DNA from: Mesorhizobium_K marinum
GTDB taxonomy: Bacteria; Pseudomonadota; Alphaproteobacteria; Rhizobiales; Rhizobiaceae
Assembly: GCF_040813715.1 (NCBI RefSeq)
Contig: NZ_JBFOCH010000001.1
DNA length: 64,000 bases
Direction: 5' to 3' (one strand)
Shown here: positions 55,682 through 63,643 of the stretch, piece by piece
Position numbering within the stretch: position 1 is the stretch's first letter
How the letters are laid out: every line of letters starts with the position of its first letter
The notes under the pieces: generated by a model
The model's database searches: none
What the model saw: the letters and a program-made list of their open reading frames with translations, nothing else
Told to the model about the DNA's origin: nothing
Translations under genes and position numbers: made by a program

Positions 55682-56697
55682 CGCTCCACGGGTTTTCCGG
55701 TTGACTGCCGGACATGCAGTTCCGGCTTGATGAGTTCCTGCGAGGGGCGCACGGCATGCCCGGACAGCTTGTCGAGCAGCGCCCGGGCCGCCTGCCGGCC
55801 GACCTCGCGCTGGCCGTTCCAGACGGTCGTCAGCGCCGGCGTGGCGATCGCCGCCTCCTCCAGATCGTCGTATCCGGTGACCGAGATGTCCACCCCCGGG
55901 ACGAGGCCGGCGCGCGCAATCCCGTTCATCAGGCCGATGGCGACGAGGTCGTTCCAGCAGCAGGCCGCCGTCGGCCGGTCCTTCAGCGCCAGGAAGCGGC
56001 TGGCGGCCTCGAAGCCGGCCTGCTTCGTGCGCGGCCCCGGAATCCGCCAGTGCGGCATGATGTCCAGCCCGGCCGCCTCCATGGCGCTCACATAGCCCTG
56101 GTAGCGATCCCGCCCGGTCGACGTCTGGTCGGTGCCGCCGATCATGGCGATGCGCTTGTGGCCGAGCGAGATCAGGTGGTTGGTCGCGAGCCCGGTACCG
56201 TAGGCGTCGTCGCCCCGGAACACCGGCACCTGGGCGCCTTCCACCGTCCGCGCGATCAGCACGGCCGGCAGGCCGTTCTCCTCGGCCATCACGATGTCGT
56301 CGCGCGGCGTGCCGATCGCCGGCGACATGATCACCCCGTCTGCGCCGAGTTGCAGCAGCGTGTCGATGAAGGTGCGCTGCTTCTCGAGCTGGTCGTAGTG
56401 GTTCGACAGGATGAAGGTCTGGCGGCTGCGGTCGAGCTCGCTCTCGATCGAGCGCAGGATTTCCGCGAAGAACGGGTTCATGATGTCGTGCACGACGACG
56501 CCGACGATGCCCGACCGCGACGTGCGCAGGCTGGCTGCCCGGCGGTTGTAGATGTAGCCGATCGCGCGGGCATGGTCCTTGATGCGGTCGCGCGTGGCGT
56601 CGGCGACGAGCGGACTGTCACGCAGCGCCAGCGAAACCGTGGCCGTGGACACGCCGAGCGCGTCCGCGATGGTCGATAGCTTGATCTTCTGTGCCAG
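55678..56697 (-). CDS. LacI-family regulator, apparent CTG start
   Basis: 339 residues if read from CTG at 56697. The helix-turn-helix reads KIKLSTIADALGVSTATVS then DATRDRIKDHARAIGYIYN, followed by the periplasmic-binding-like ligand domain (SGIVGVVVHDIMNPFFAEIL; RDDIVMAEENGLP). No ATG, GTG or TTG lies in frame between an upstream TAA and the helix-turn-helix; the first GTG (56652) is inside the recognition region. CTG at 56697 is four bases after GGAGGG, so it is the likely start. A palindromic operator sits 18 bases upstream. Probably controls itself and the downstream dehydrogenase. Confidence 0.85.
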   Translation of the reverse strand: MAQKIKLSTIADALGVSTATVSLALRDSPLVADATRDRIKDHARAIGYIYNRRAASLRTSRSGIVGVVVHDIMNPFFAEILRSIESELDRSRQTFILSNHYDQLEKQRTFIDTLLQLGADGVIMSPAIGTPRDDIVMAEENGLPAVLIARTVEGAQVPVFRGDDAYGTGLATNHLISLGHKRIAMIGGTDQTSTGRDRYQGYVSAMEAAGLDIMPHWRIPGPRTKQAGFEAASRFLALKDRPTAACCWNDLVAIGLMNGIARAGLVPGVDISVTGYDDLEEAAIATPALTTVWNGQREVGRQAARALLDKLSGHAVRPSQELIKPELHVRQSTGKPVER

Positions 56698-56714
56698 GGC
56701 GCCCTCCGGCTCCT

Positions 56715-56733
56715 GTTTTAAACAGTTTAAAAC
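56715..56733. promoter_or_regulatory. LacI-type operator palindrome
   Basis: GTTTTAAACAGTTTAAAAC is a perfect inverted repeat of nine bases around a central A, with the length and symmetry of a LacI-family operator. It lies between the lacI-type gene and the end of the DMT gene, directly before the regulator's ribosome-binding site, implying autoregulation. Confidence 0.75.
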
Positions 56734-56760
56734 GCGCTTACGCCATCGACCGCCGCAAGG

Positions 56761-57702
56761 TCAAAGCTTTTTTGCCAGTTCCTCGTCCTCGGCATTGGGC
56801 GCGGCGCTGTTCTGCACGTGCAGGCGGTGTTCCCGATGGACGATGTAAAGCCCGCTCGCCACGATGATCGCGGCCCCGGCGACCGTCCAGATATCCGGCA
56901 GCTGGTCGAAGACGAGCCAGCCGAAGGCGATCATCCAGACCATCTGCAGGTAGGGATAGGGCGCCAGCGCCGAGGCGGTCGCGACGCGGTAGGCGCGGAT
57001 CAGGAACCAATGGCCGAGCGCGCCGTAGACGCCGAGCGAGAGCAGGATCGCCCAGTGCCACGCGTCCTGCGGCAGCGAGACCGTGAAGGGCAGCGTCGGC
57101 GCCAGCAGCACCACCGGGGTCAGCGCGGCGAACAGGATCAGGCTTTCCGACGTCTCGCTGGCGGCCATCCTGCGGGTCATGATGACATAGAGGCAGTTGC
57201 AGAACATCGCGCCGAGCGCATAGACATGGCCGATCGCGAAGACGCCGACGCCCGGTCGGGTGATGACGAGCACGCCGACGAGACCGGTCAGCACGGCCAT
57301 CCAGCGGCGCCATCCGGCCCATTCCCCCAGCAGCGGCCCGGCGAGCGCGGTGATCACCATCGGCCCGAAGAAGTAGATCGAGGTCGATTCCGCCAGCTGC
57401 AGCGTCTGCAGCGCGAGAAAGTTCAAGATGGTCGAGCCGAACAGGAAGCTGCCGCGCAGGACGTGGGCGGGCAGGCTTGCGGCCCGGAAGCGCTCTCGTT
57501 CGCGCCAGCCGCGCAGCAGGAAGAGCACCACGACGACATGCACCGCGAACCGCATCCAGACCGCGAACAGCGGCGCCACGCCCGCGAGCACGACATATTT
57601 CGCGCTGGTGTCTAGGAAGCTGAAGAAAACGTAGACGACGATCATGTACATGATCGCCGCCGGCGGCGTCGCAGCTTCGGAAGCGGGAAGGGGTCTTTTC
57701 AA
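56761..57702 (-). CDS. DMT-family (EamA) transporter
   Basis: 313 residues, ten hydrophobic spans in two EamA repeats: SFLDTSAKYVVLAGVAPLFA and NFLALQTLQLAESTSIYFFG in the first, YGALGHWFLIRAYRVATAS and PYPYLQMVWMIAFGWLVF in the second. Such proteins export metabolites such as amino acids. The start is uncertain: TTG at 57702, or ATG at 57651 just before the first span. It ends 27 bases before the operator of the LacI gene, so part of its 3' region may be under that regulator only by proximity. Confidence 0.87.
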   Translation of the reverse strand: MKRPLPASEAATPPAAIMYMIVVYVFFSFLDTSAKYVVLAGVAPLFAVWMRFAVHVVVVLFLLRGWRERERFRAASLPAHVLRGSFLFGSTILNFLALQTLQLAESTSIYFFGPMVITALAGPLLGEWAGWRRWMAVLTGLVGVLVITRPGVGVFAIGHVYALGAMFCNCLYVIMTRRMAASETSESLILFAALTPVVLLAPTLPFTVSLPQDAWHWAILLSLGVYGALGHWFLIRAYRVATASALAPYPYLQMVWMIAFGWLVFDQLPDIWTVAGAAIIVASGLYIVHREHRLHVQNSAAPNAEDEELAKKL

Positions 57703-57793
57703 GGGCGGGGCCGTTTCGTGCCGACATCCACCTATTGGTTGAATCGCGCCTTCGCCGCAACCGGCAATCCGTCAGCGTTGCAAGATTGCGGGG

Positions 57794-58264
57794 CTACTCG
57801 TCCGCGTCGGCCTCGTCCTCGAGCTCGATCAGGTCGCCGTTGCCGAGGTTGGCCTCGATGCGGGCCAGCAGCTTCAACAGCACCTTCTGTTCCTTCTTGT
57901 CGAGCCCCTTGAGCGCCAGCTTCTCGGTCTTGCGGACGGATTTTTCGATCGCCTTGATCGTTTCCCTGCCCGGTTCGGTCAGGAAGATGTGCGCCTGGCG
58001 TGCATCCTGGCTGGAAGCCTGTTTGTCGAGGAAACCCTGCGCCTGCAGTCGGTTTATCGTCTTTGTGATGGTCGGCGGCCGCACGCCGAGGCGCGCCGCC
58101 AGCTGGCCCGGCGTCTGCCCGTCGTCCTGGCTCAACGCCAGCATGATCTGGTCCTGGCCCGCATAGAAGCCATGCGTGAGCAGCCGCGCCGCCAGTGCGG
58201 TCCGCGACAGCCGCGCGGCCGAATGCAGCCGGCTCATCGTAGCGCCCTTGTTGGTCTTTGCCAT
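57794..58264 (-). CDS. MarR-family regulator 1
   Basis: 156 residues starting MAKTNKGATMSRLHSAARL. The winged helix is TPGQLAARLGVRPPTITKTI (about 72-91) followed by GFLDKQASSQDARQAHIFLT (the wing). GGGAAG precedes the ATG. The C-terminus is acidic (LIELEDEADADE). Target unknown; the DMT exporter follows 91 bases downstream on the same strand and the CobW gene diverges 340 bases upstream. Confidence 0.88.
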   Translation of the reverse strand: MAKTNKGATMSRLHSAARLSRTALAARLLTHGFYAGQDQIMLALSQDDGQTPGQLAARLGVRPPTITKTINRLQAQGFLDKQASSQDARQAHIFLTEPGRETIKAIEKSVRKTEKLALKGLDKKEQKVLLKLLARIEANLGNGDLIELEDEADADE

Positions 58265-58450
58265 GTGCTTCCCCAATTTTAGCCGGAGTGCCGGCAGCCA
58301 CCGAACGGCCACCCTGCAAAGCGCCGCGGCACCGCCTGGCAAAGCCTTTTGCCGGCAAGCGAAGCCGTTGCGACGAAGCTAATGCCAGATCGACATAACA
58401 GTTAGATGACAAACAAAAATGACTCGGTTGAAAACCTCAGTCTTCCTCGG

Positions 58451-58579
58451 CGTCCCGGCGTCCCGGAGCATCCGGGGAGGTGCAAATCCATGCCTTCCAC
58501 CCTATATGGAGCCTNTCGTCCCGGCGTGCCGGAGCAACCGGGGGAGGTGCAAATCCGTGCCTTCCACCCTATATGGAGC
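58451..58579. repeat. contig overlap in the region before the CobW gene
   Basis: 58451-58514 and 58516-58579 are near-copies around the N at 58515, with several substitutions. The 340-base region 58265-58604 between the MarR and CobW genes therefore holds only about 275 real bases; I see no convincing Zur-type palindrome and no other gene in it. Confidence 0.7.
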
Positions 58580-58604
58580 CTCTGATCGGCAGAGGCAGAA
58601 ATTC

Positions 58605-59609
58605 ATGAGCGAAGCGCAGACCCAGATTCCGGTAACCGTCCTGACCGGCTACCTCGGTTCCGGCAAGACGACCCTCCTCAACAGGATCCTGTCGGAAAGC
58701 CACGGCAAGCGGTACGCGGTCATCGTCAACGAGTTCGGCGAGATCGGCATCGACAACGACCTGATCGTGGAATCCGACGAGGAAATCTACGAGATGAACA
58801 ACGGCTGCGTCTGCTGCACCGTGCGCGGCGACCTGATCCGGGTCGTCGAGGGGCTGATGCGCCGCCCCGGCCGCTTCGACGCCATCGTTGTCGAGACCAC
58901 GGGGCTCGCCGACCCCGCGCCGGTCGCCCAGACCTTCTTCATGGACGACGACGTGCGTTCGAAGACGAAGCTCGACGCGGTGGTGGCGCTGGTCGACGCC
59001 AAGCATCTGCCGCTCAGGCTGAAGGACTCCAGGGAGGCCGAGGACCAGATCGCGTTTGCCGACGTGGTTGTCCTGAACAAGGCCGACCTTGTGACGCCGG
59101 AGGAACTCGCAGCCGTCGAGGCGACGGTGCGCGCCATCAACCCGTCCGCGAAGATCCACCGCACGGAGCGCTCGGGCGTCGACCTCGCCGAAGTGCTCGA
59201 TCGCGGCGCCTTCGACCTGAAGCGGACGCTCGACAACGACCCGCACTTCCTCGACGGCGACGACCGTCACGACCATGGCGGCCACGACCACCACGCCTCG
59301 CCCATCCACGATGTCGGCGTGAAGTCCATTTCGCTGCGCGGCGGCGAGATGGACCCCAAGAAGTTCTTCCCCTGGATCGAGAAGATCACCCAGATGGAGG
59401 GTCCCAACATCCTGCGCCTCAAGGGCATCATCGCGCTGAAGGACGATCCGGACCGCTATGTGCTGCAGGGCGTGCACATGATCATCGAGGGCGACCACCA
59501 GCGCCCCTGGAAGGACGACGAGGCGCATGAGAGCCGGCTCGTCTTCATCGGCCGCGATCTCGACGAGGAGCGGTTGCGCAGGAGCTTCGAGGCCTGCCAG
59601 GCCGCTTGA
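58605..59609 (+). CDS. CobW/G3E-family metal-chaperone GTPase
   Basis: 334 residues. Walker A GYLGSGKTT (15-23), the GCVCC metal site (67-71), NKADL for guanine binding, and a His/Asp-rich stretch DDRHDHGGHDHHASPIH (about 221-237) before the C-terminal CobW domain. These features fit the zinc-chaperone COG0523 proteins. The start at 58605 is used because the upstream frame is contig repetition. Its last bases are repeated after the N at 59636, with one synonymous difference. The WD40 gene follows, a pairing I recall from other alphaproteobacteria. Confidence 0.9.
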   Translation: MSEAQTQIPVTVLTGYLGSGKTTLLNRILSESHGKRYAVIVNEFGEIGIDNDLIVESDEEIYEMNNGCVCCTVRGDLIRVVEGLMRRPGRFDAIVVETTGLADPAPVAQTFFMDDDVRSKTKLDAVVALVDAKHLPLRLKDSREAEDQIAFADVVVLNKADLVTPEELAAVEATVRAINPSAKIHRTERSGVDLAEVLDRGAFDLKRTLDNDPHFLDGDDRHDHGGHDHHASPIHDVGVKSISLRGGEMDPKKFFPWIEKITQMEGPNILRLKGIIALKDDPDRYVLQGVHMIIEGDHQRPWKDDEAHESRLVFIGRDLDEERLRRSFEACQAA

Positions 59610-59742
59610 TCCGGTCGTCCGGTCCGCCGCTGACTNTTTCGAGGCCTGCCAGGCAGCTTGATCGGTCGTCCGGTCCGCCGCTGACTTCCTGCCTCTCATC
59701 TGGCCCGCGGAAGCCGGACAGGGATGATTTCCTGCGCTGGCG

Positions 59743-59783
59743 CCACCCCTCTCCCCGTCCCTGCGGCGAGAGGGTAAGGGTGG
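59743..59783. repeat. intergenic palindromic repeat element
   Basis: CCACCC and CCCTCTC (59743-59753) pair with GAGAGGG (59768-59774) and GGGTGG (59778-59783). This style of CCTCTCC..GGAGAGG element is scattered between genes in many alphaproteobacteria. It sits between the CobW and WD40 genes. Confidence 0.55.
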
Positions 59784-59818
59784 AGGCAGCGTAAACTTGA
59801 AATGGACTAGACCGAACA

Positions 59819-60790
59819 ATGCCAACCGTCGCGCCGCTTGATCTCGAAGGCCATTGCATCGCCGCCGTCTTCCTCGGCGGCGTGCCGCATTTCGCGCTGG
59901 CCGACGGAACGATCCACCGCCTCGACCATGGCCACAAGACGCTCGCGGTCCACGACGGGCTGCTTTGCGCCACCCTCGACCAGTCCGGGTCGCGGCTGAT
60001 CACCGGCGGCGAGGACGGAAGGGTCTGCGCCAGTTCAGGCGATGCGACCGAGGTGCTCGCCGAGGCCGGGCGCAAATGGATCAGCAGCGTCGCCTGCGGC
60101 CCGCAGGGCGCAATCGCCTATGCCGCCGGCCGCTCCGCCTTCGTGCGCTTCGCCGACGGCAGTACCAGGGAATTCCAGCATCCGCGCACCGTCGAAGGGC
60201 TTGCCTTCTCGCCCAAGGGCATGCGGCTCGGCGTCGCCCGCTACAACGGCGTGACGCTGCATTTCCCGGCGACCGACGGCAAGCCGGCGGAACTCGAATG
60301 GGCCGGCGCGCACACCGCGGTCACCTTCTCTCCGGACGGCAACTTTGTCGTCACGGCGATGCAGGAAAACGCCCTGCACGGCTGGAAGATCGCCGACGGC
60401 AAGCACATGCGCATGACCGGTTATCCGGCCAAGGTGAAGAGCCTGTCCTGGAGCGCCAAGGGCAAGTGGCTGGCAAGTTCCGGCGCGCAGGCGGCAATCG
60501 TCTGGCCGTTCCAGGCCAAGGACGGACCGATGGGCAAGGCGCCGCTGGAGCTCGGCACGCGCGGCAATGCCATGGTGACCTGCGTCGCCTGCCACCCCAG
60601 CCAGGATATCGCGGCGATCGGCTACGACGACGGCATGGTGATGGCGGTGCGCTTCGCCGATACCAAGGAAGTCCTGCTGCGCCGCCCCGGCAAGGGCGCC
60701 ATCACGGCGATGATGTGGGACGACGAAGAGCGCCGCATCGCCTTCGGCGCCGAAACCGGCGACTGCGGCGTCATCGACATAGCCGGCTAG
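59819..60790 (+). CDS. WD40-repeat protein
   Basis: 323 residues of beta-propeller repeats, e.g. LDQSGSRLITGGEDGRV, VEGLAFSPKGMRLGVARYNG, AVTFSPDGNFVVTAMQEN and VKSLSWSAKGKWLASSGAQ; about seven blades. No enzymatic domain and no signal peptide. It follows the CobW GTPase gene by 209 bases, so a partner or scaffold role in metal handling is a guess. The stop overlaps the stop of the convergent membrane-protein gene (CTAG at 60787-60790). Confidence 0.88.
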   Translation: MPTVAPLDLEGHCIAAVFLGGVPHFALADGTIHRLDHGHKTLAVHDGLLCATLDQSGSRLITGGEDGRVCASSGDATEVLAEAGRKWISSVACGPQGAIAYAAGRSAFVRFADGSTREFQHPRTVEGLAFSPKGMRLGVARYNGVTLHFPATDGKPAELEWAGAHTAVTFSPDGNFVVTAMQENALHGWKIADGKHMRMTGYPAKVKSLSWSAKGKWLASSGAQAAIVWPFQAKDGPMGKAPLELGTRGNAMVTCVACHPSQDIAAIGYDDGMVMAVRFADTKEVLLRRPGKGAITAMMWDDEERRIAFGAETGDCGVIDIAG

Positions 60791-61385
60791 GCAGGCATTC
60801 TTTTCGGCCCTGAGGCGGGCCGCGCCGGCTTGCGGCGCAACGCCAGCCCGTCGCGCATGTTGAGCGACAAGAGCGTGATGTTGGCGGCGCCCGCGATCAA
60901 TTCGAGCGCCTGGACGGCAACGAACGCCGCGTCGAACGCGCCGGCCTCCGCCCTGCCCGCCAGGAAAAAACGCCGACGGAACAAGGATCAGGATGCCGTT
61001 CGCGGCGGCGATCTTCATGCGCCGCTTCTTGCGCTCGACGGCCGGGCTGCGCCATCCCCTGCCGAGGGAAAGGCCCGACGCGCCGGCGACGGCCATCGNC
61101 CGCCGACGGAATGAGGATCAGGATGCCGTTCGCGGCGGCGATCTTCATGCGCCGCTTCTTGCGCTCGACGGCCGGGCTGCGCCATCCCCTGCCGAGGGAA
61201 AGGCCCGACGCGCCGGCGACGGCCATCGCCGGGATCAGCACCAGCATGCCGGCCACGATGCACTTCTTGACCGAGGCTATGGCCACGGCGTCGCCGAAAA
61301 GTTCGGTGGCGGCCGTCGCGCACCAGAAGATGCAGATCGTCAGCAGCGCCAGTGCTCCGGCAACAGCGTGAGCCCTTGTCTTCAT
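60787..61385 (-). CDS. four-span membrane protein, with assembly gap and homopolymer frameshift
   Basis: Restored length 155 residues: spans near 8-26 (AGALALLTICIFWCATAA), 42-60, 83-100 and 108-130 (AAFVAVQALELIAGAANI). Two defects separate the pieces: a repeat around the N at 61099, and a run of six A at 60965-60970 where five would keep frame. Correcting both gives one continuous protein, so the gene is probably intact in reality. I know similar unnamed bacterial membrane proteins but no function. Divergent from the MarR gene at 61458 and likely its target. Confidence 0.65.
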
Positions 61386-61403
61386 CGTCCTGCCTCCATA
61401 TAT

Positions 61404-61437
61404 ATAGCATGCTATCTATCATTGGATAGCGTGCTAT
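61404..61437. promoter_or_regulatory. double MarR operator in divergent promoter
   Basis: ATAGCATGCTAT (61404-61415) is a perfect 12-base palindrome; ATAGCGTGCTAT (61426-61437) is the same with one change. Their centres are 22 bases apart, two helical turns, in the 72-base gap between the membrane-protein and MarR genes. Confidence 0.75.
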
Positions 61438-61457
61438 GCAACTGCTATTCCTGCGCC

Positions 61458-61892
61458 ATGGCATTCGACAAGACCCGCTCCGCCGGCTTCCTCGCGAACC
61501 ACATGGCCAGGCTGTTCGCCAAGGGCCTGCAGCAGAACATCAGGCCGCTGGGCCTCGCGCCGGCGCAGTTCATGACGCTGGTCGCTCTTTGGGAGCAGGA
61601 CGGTCTGACGCAGCGCGAGCTTGTCGAGCGGCTCGACGTCGAGCAGGCGACCATGGCCAATACGCTGACCCGGATGGAGCGTGATCGGCTGATCGAGCGC
61701 CGCGCCCATCCCGGGGATGGCCGCTCGCAGTCGATCCACCTGACCCCGAAGGCGGTGGCGCTTCGCGAACCGGCGACGGCGGCGGCCGGCCAGGTGAACG
61801 CCGAGGCGCTCGGCGGCCTCACCGAAGAGGAGCGGCTGCTGTTCGTCGATCTCGCGCGCCGCGTGGTCGCGTCGCTGAAGCAGCGCTACTGA
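61458..61892 (+). CDS. MarR-family regulator 2
   Basis: 144 residues. Winged helix: LTQRELVERLDVEQATMANTL (about 53-73) and DRLIERRAHPGDGRSQSIHL (the wing). PLGLAPAQFMTLVALWEQDG precedes it, as in MarR proteins that sense phenolic or oxidative ligands. It diverges from a small membrane-protein gene with two matching palindromes between them, which it probably binds to repress both genes. Confidence 0.9.
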   Translation: MAFDKTRSAGFLANHMARLFAKGLQQNIRPLGLAPAQFMTLVALWEQDGLTQRELVERLDVEQATMANTLTRMERDRLIERRAHPGDGRSQSIHLTPKAVALREPATAAAGQVNAEALGGLTEEERLLFVDLARRVVASLKQRY

Positions 61893-62035
61893 GTTCGACG
61901 CGAAGCGCCGCATCGTCTTCGAAGCGAAATCCTGCGACCGCCTGACCTGCCGGCCAGGGTTCTGAACTGCGACGAAACCTTGCCAAGCCCGGGCCTTGGG
62001 CGCATCCTCGCCGGACATGCGATGAGGAGGCGATC

Positions 62036-63019
62036 TTGGCAGGCATTACGCTGTTTGCTTGGGCGACGCCGGCGTTCATCAGCGGCTCGCCTGTCGACCA
62101 TACCTGGGTCACGACCTACGACAACCGGCAGCACAGCTACGCCAATGCGGCGGCAGTCGCGGCGGCCGGCAAGGACTACTGGTTCTGCTGGGGCAGCTAT
62201 CACGCAACCGGTGGCACGCCCGGCAATCCCACCGGCGCGCTCGGCAGCCAGGCCGGCAACCTCGCCCTCGCGCGCTGCCTGGTGCAATCCAATGCCGACT
62301 CCCGGTCGGCCCCGGCGGCAAGGGGCACGATCTACGTCTATGGCGTCGACGGTGTCTGCCATCAACTCGCCAACCAGGTCCTCTATGCCACCAGTGGCCG
62401 GAAACTCACGGTCAACCGGGCGCGCGGATATTTCGCCAGCAGTTTCCTGTATGGCACATATGGCCTGCAGCACGCCGCCTGGGCCAGCAAGATCGCCGGC
62501 TGCGCGACGACCGCGGCCGCAGCGCCGGGCGGCGGTCCATCCGGCGCCAGCCGTGGAGTCCTGAAGATGGCCGATCTGATCGACGATTTCGAGGAACACG
62601 CCCGCGCGGTTCTCGGGCGCGACGACCCTGAACTTCTCTCCCGGCTGCTTGNCGGCTGCGCGACGGCCGCGGCCGCTGCGCCGGGCGGCGGTCCATCCGG
62701 CGCCAGCCGTGGAGTCCTGAAGATGGCCGATCTGATCGACGATTTCGAGGAACACGCCCGCGCGGTTCTCGGGCGCGACGACCCTGAGCTTCTCTCCCGG
62801 CTGCTTGCCCTGAGGGCGGAGGTCAACAGCTACCTCGCGCAGAAGATCCCGGGTGTCGAACCGCCAGACGCCGAGACGCTGAACGCGCGCAACCAGCATC
62901 TACTGACCGAGGCGGCGCGGTTGCTGGGCGCCGAGCGTTTCGAGCAGGTGTTCGGTTTTCCGGCAGGCGAGGCCATCAACCTCGTCGACCCGTCACGCGC
63001 CCGCGGCGCACCGGAATAG
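62036..63019 (+). CDS. unknown protein with conserved Cys/His-containing N-terminal domain, interrupted by assembly gap
   Basis: 275 residues after removing the repeat around the N at 62652 (offset 156 bases). The N-terminal half (about 20-140) has TWVTTYDNRQHSYAN, KDYWFCWGSYHATGG, IYVYGVDGVCHQLANQVLYAT and FLYGTYGLQHAAW. The Gly-Val-Cys-His segment resembles the start of the catalytic helix in papain-fold enzymes, but no family is recognised. The C-terminal part is helical (MADLIDDFEEHARAVL). The TTG start is the first available. Not similar to its neighbours. Confidence 0.6.
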   Translation: MAGITLFAWATPAFISGSPVDHTWVTTYDNRQHSYANAAAVAAAGKDYWFCWGSYHATGGTPGNPTGALGSQAGNLALARCLVQSNADSRSAPAARGTIYVYGVDGVCHQLANQVLYATSGRKLTVNRARGYFASSFLYGTYGLQHAAWASKIAGCATTAAAAPGGGPSGASRGVLKMADLIDDFEEHARAVLGRDDPELLSRLLXGCATAAAAAPGGGPSGASRGVLKMADLIDDFEEHARAVLGRDDPELLSRLLALRAEVNSYLAQKIPGVEPPDAETLNARNQHLLTEAARLLGAERFEQVFGFPAGEAINLVDPSRARGAPE

Positions 63020-63037
63020 CGGACGGCCCGGCCGCCA

Positions 63038-63502
63038 CTACTCGGCAAAGCAGGATACCTTGCCGGCGAACGTCGCGGTCCTGCCCTCGGCGCTGGCGGC
63101 GTCGCTTGTGTCGTAGAGGACGGCCTCGTAGTCGCCATCGTAGAGGCCTTCGCCGTCATCGCCCGGCCGCGCCTTCGTCCGGATGGTCAGTTCCACGTAG
63201 CCGTGCGGCGCGTCGCCGTCCCGCTCGCGGTAGACGAGCAGCCTGAGATCCTCGCCGTCCAGCCAGTACTGCGCGACATGCTCGCGGGAAAATTCCGTCG
63301 TTCCGAGATCGGCGGCGACGTCAGTGCCGGCGATCTCCAGCGTCCCCTGGAAGCTGAACAGCGGGGCGCCCATGCCCCGCGCCACGCCGCCGCCAAGCTC
63401 GAAGGTGACGCCGCCCTCCTCCGCCGAGCAACTGATGCCGCCGGAGGCGGAGGCCGCGACCGGCGACAGCGCCAGGACCGTCGTCAGAATGGCAAGACGC
63501 AT
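63038..63502 (-). CDS. secreted protein of unknown function
   Basis: 154 residues with signal peptide (MRLAILTTVLALSPVAASAS). The mature part is beta-rich and acidic; cysteines lie at ISCSAEE near the start and VSCFAE at the end, suggesting a disulfide joining the termini. GGAGGAG precedes the ATG. It converges with the gene ending at 63019. No family recognised. Confidence 0.7.
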   Translation of the reverse strand: MRLAILTTVLALSPVAASASGGISCSAEEGGVTFELGGGVARGMGAPLFSFQGTLEIAGTDVAADLGTTEFSREHVAQYWLDGEDLRLLVYRERDGDAPHGYVELTIRTKARPGDDGEGLYDGDYEAVLYDTSDAASAEGRTATFAGKVSCFAE

Positions 63503-63643
63503 GGCATCTCCTCCTCCGTTCGTGGCAGCATACGCGCGCAAATGACGGCGCGGTCAAGGCGCCTGCCGCTGCGGCAGGCTTTCGCCGGAGCCCCTCATCG
63601 CGTATGGCGCGGTGCAGAACGCACCCCCGGACCCCGCGCAGGC

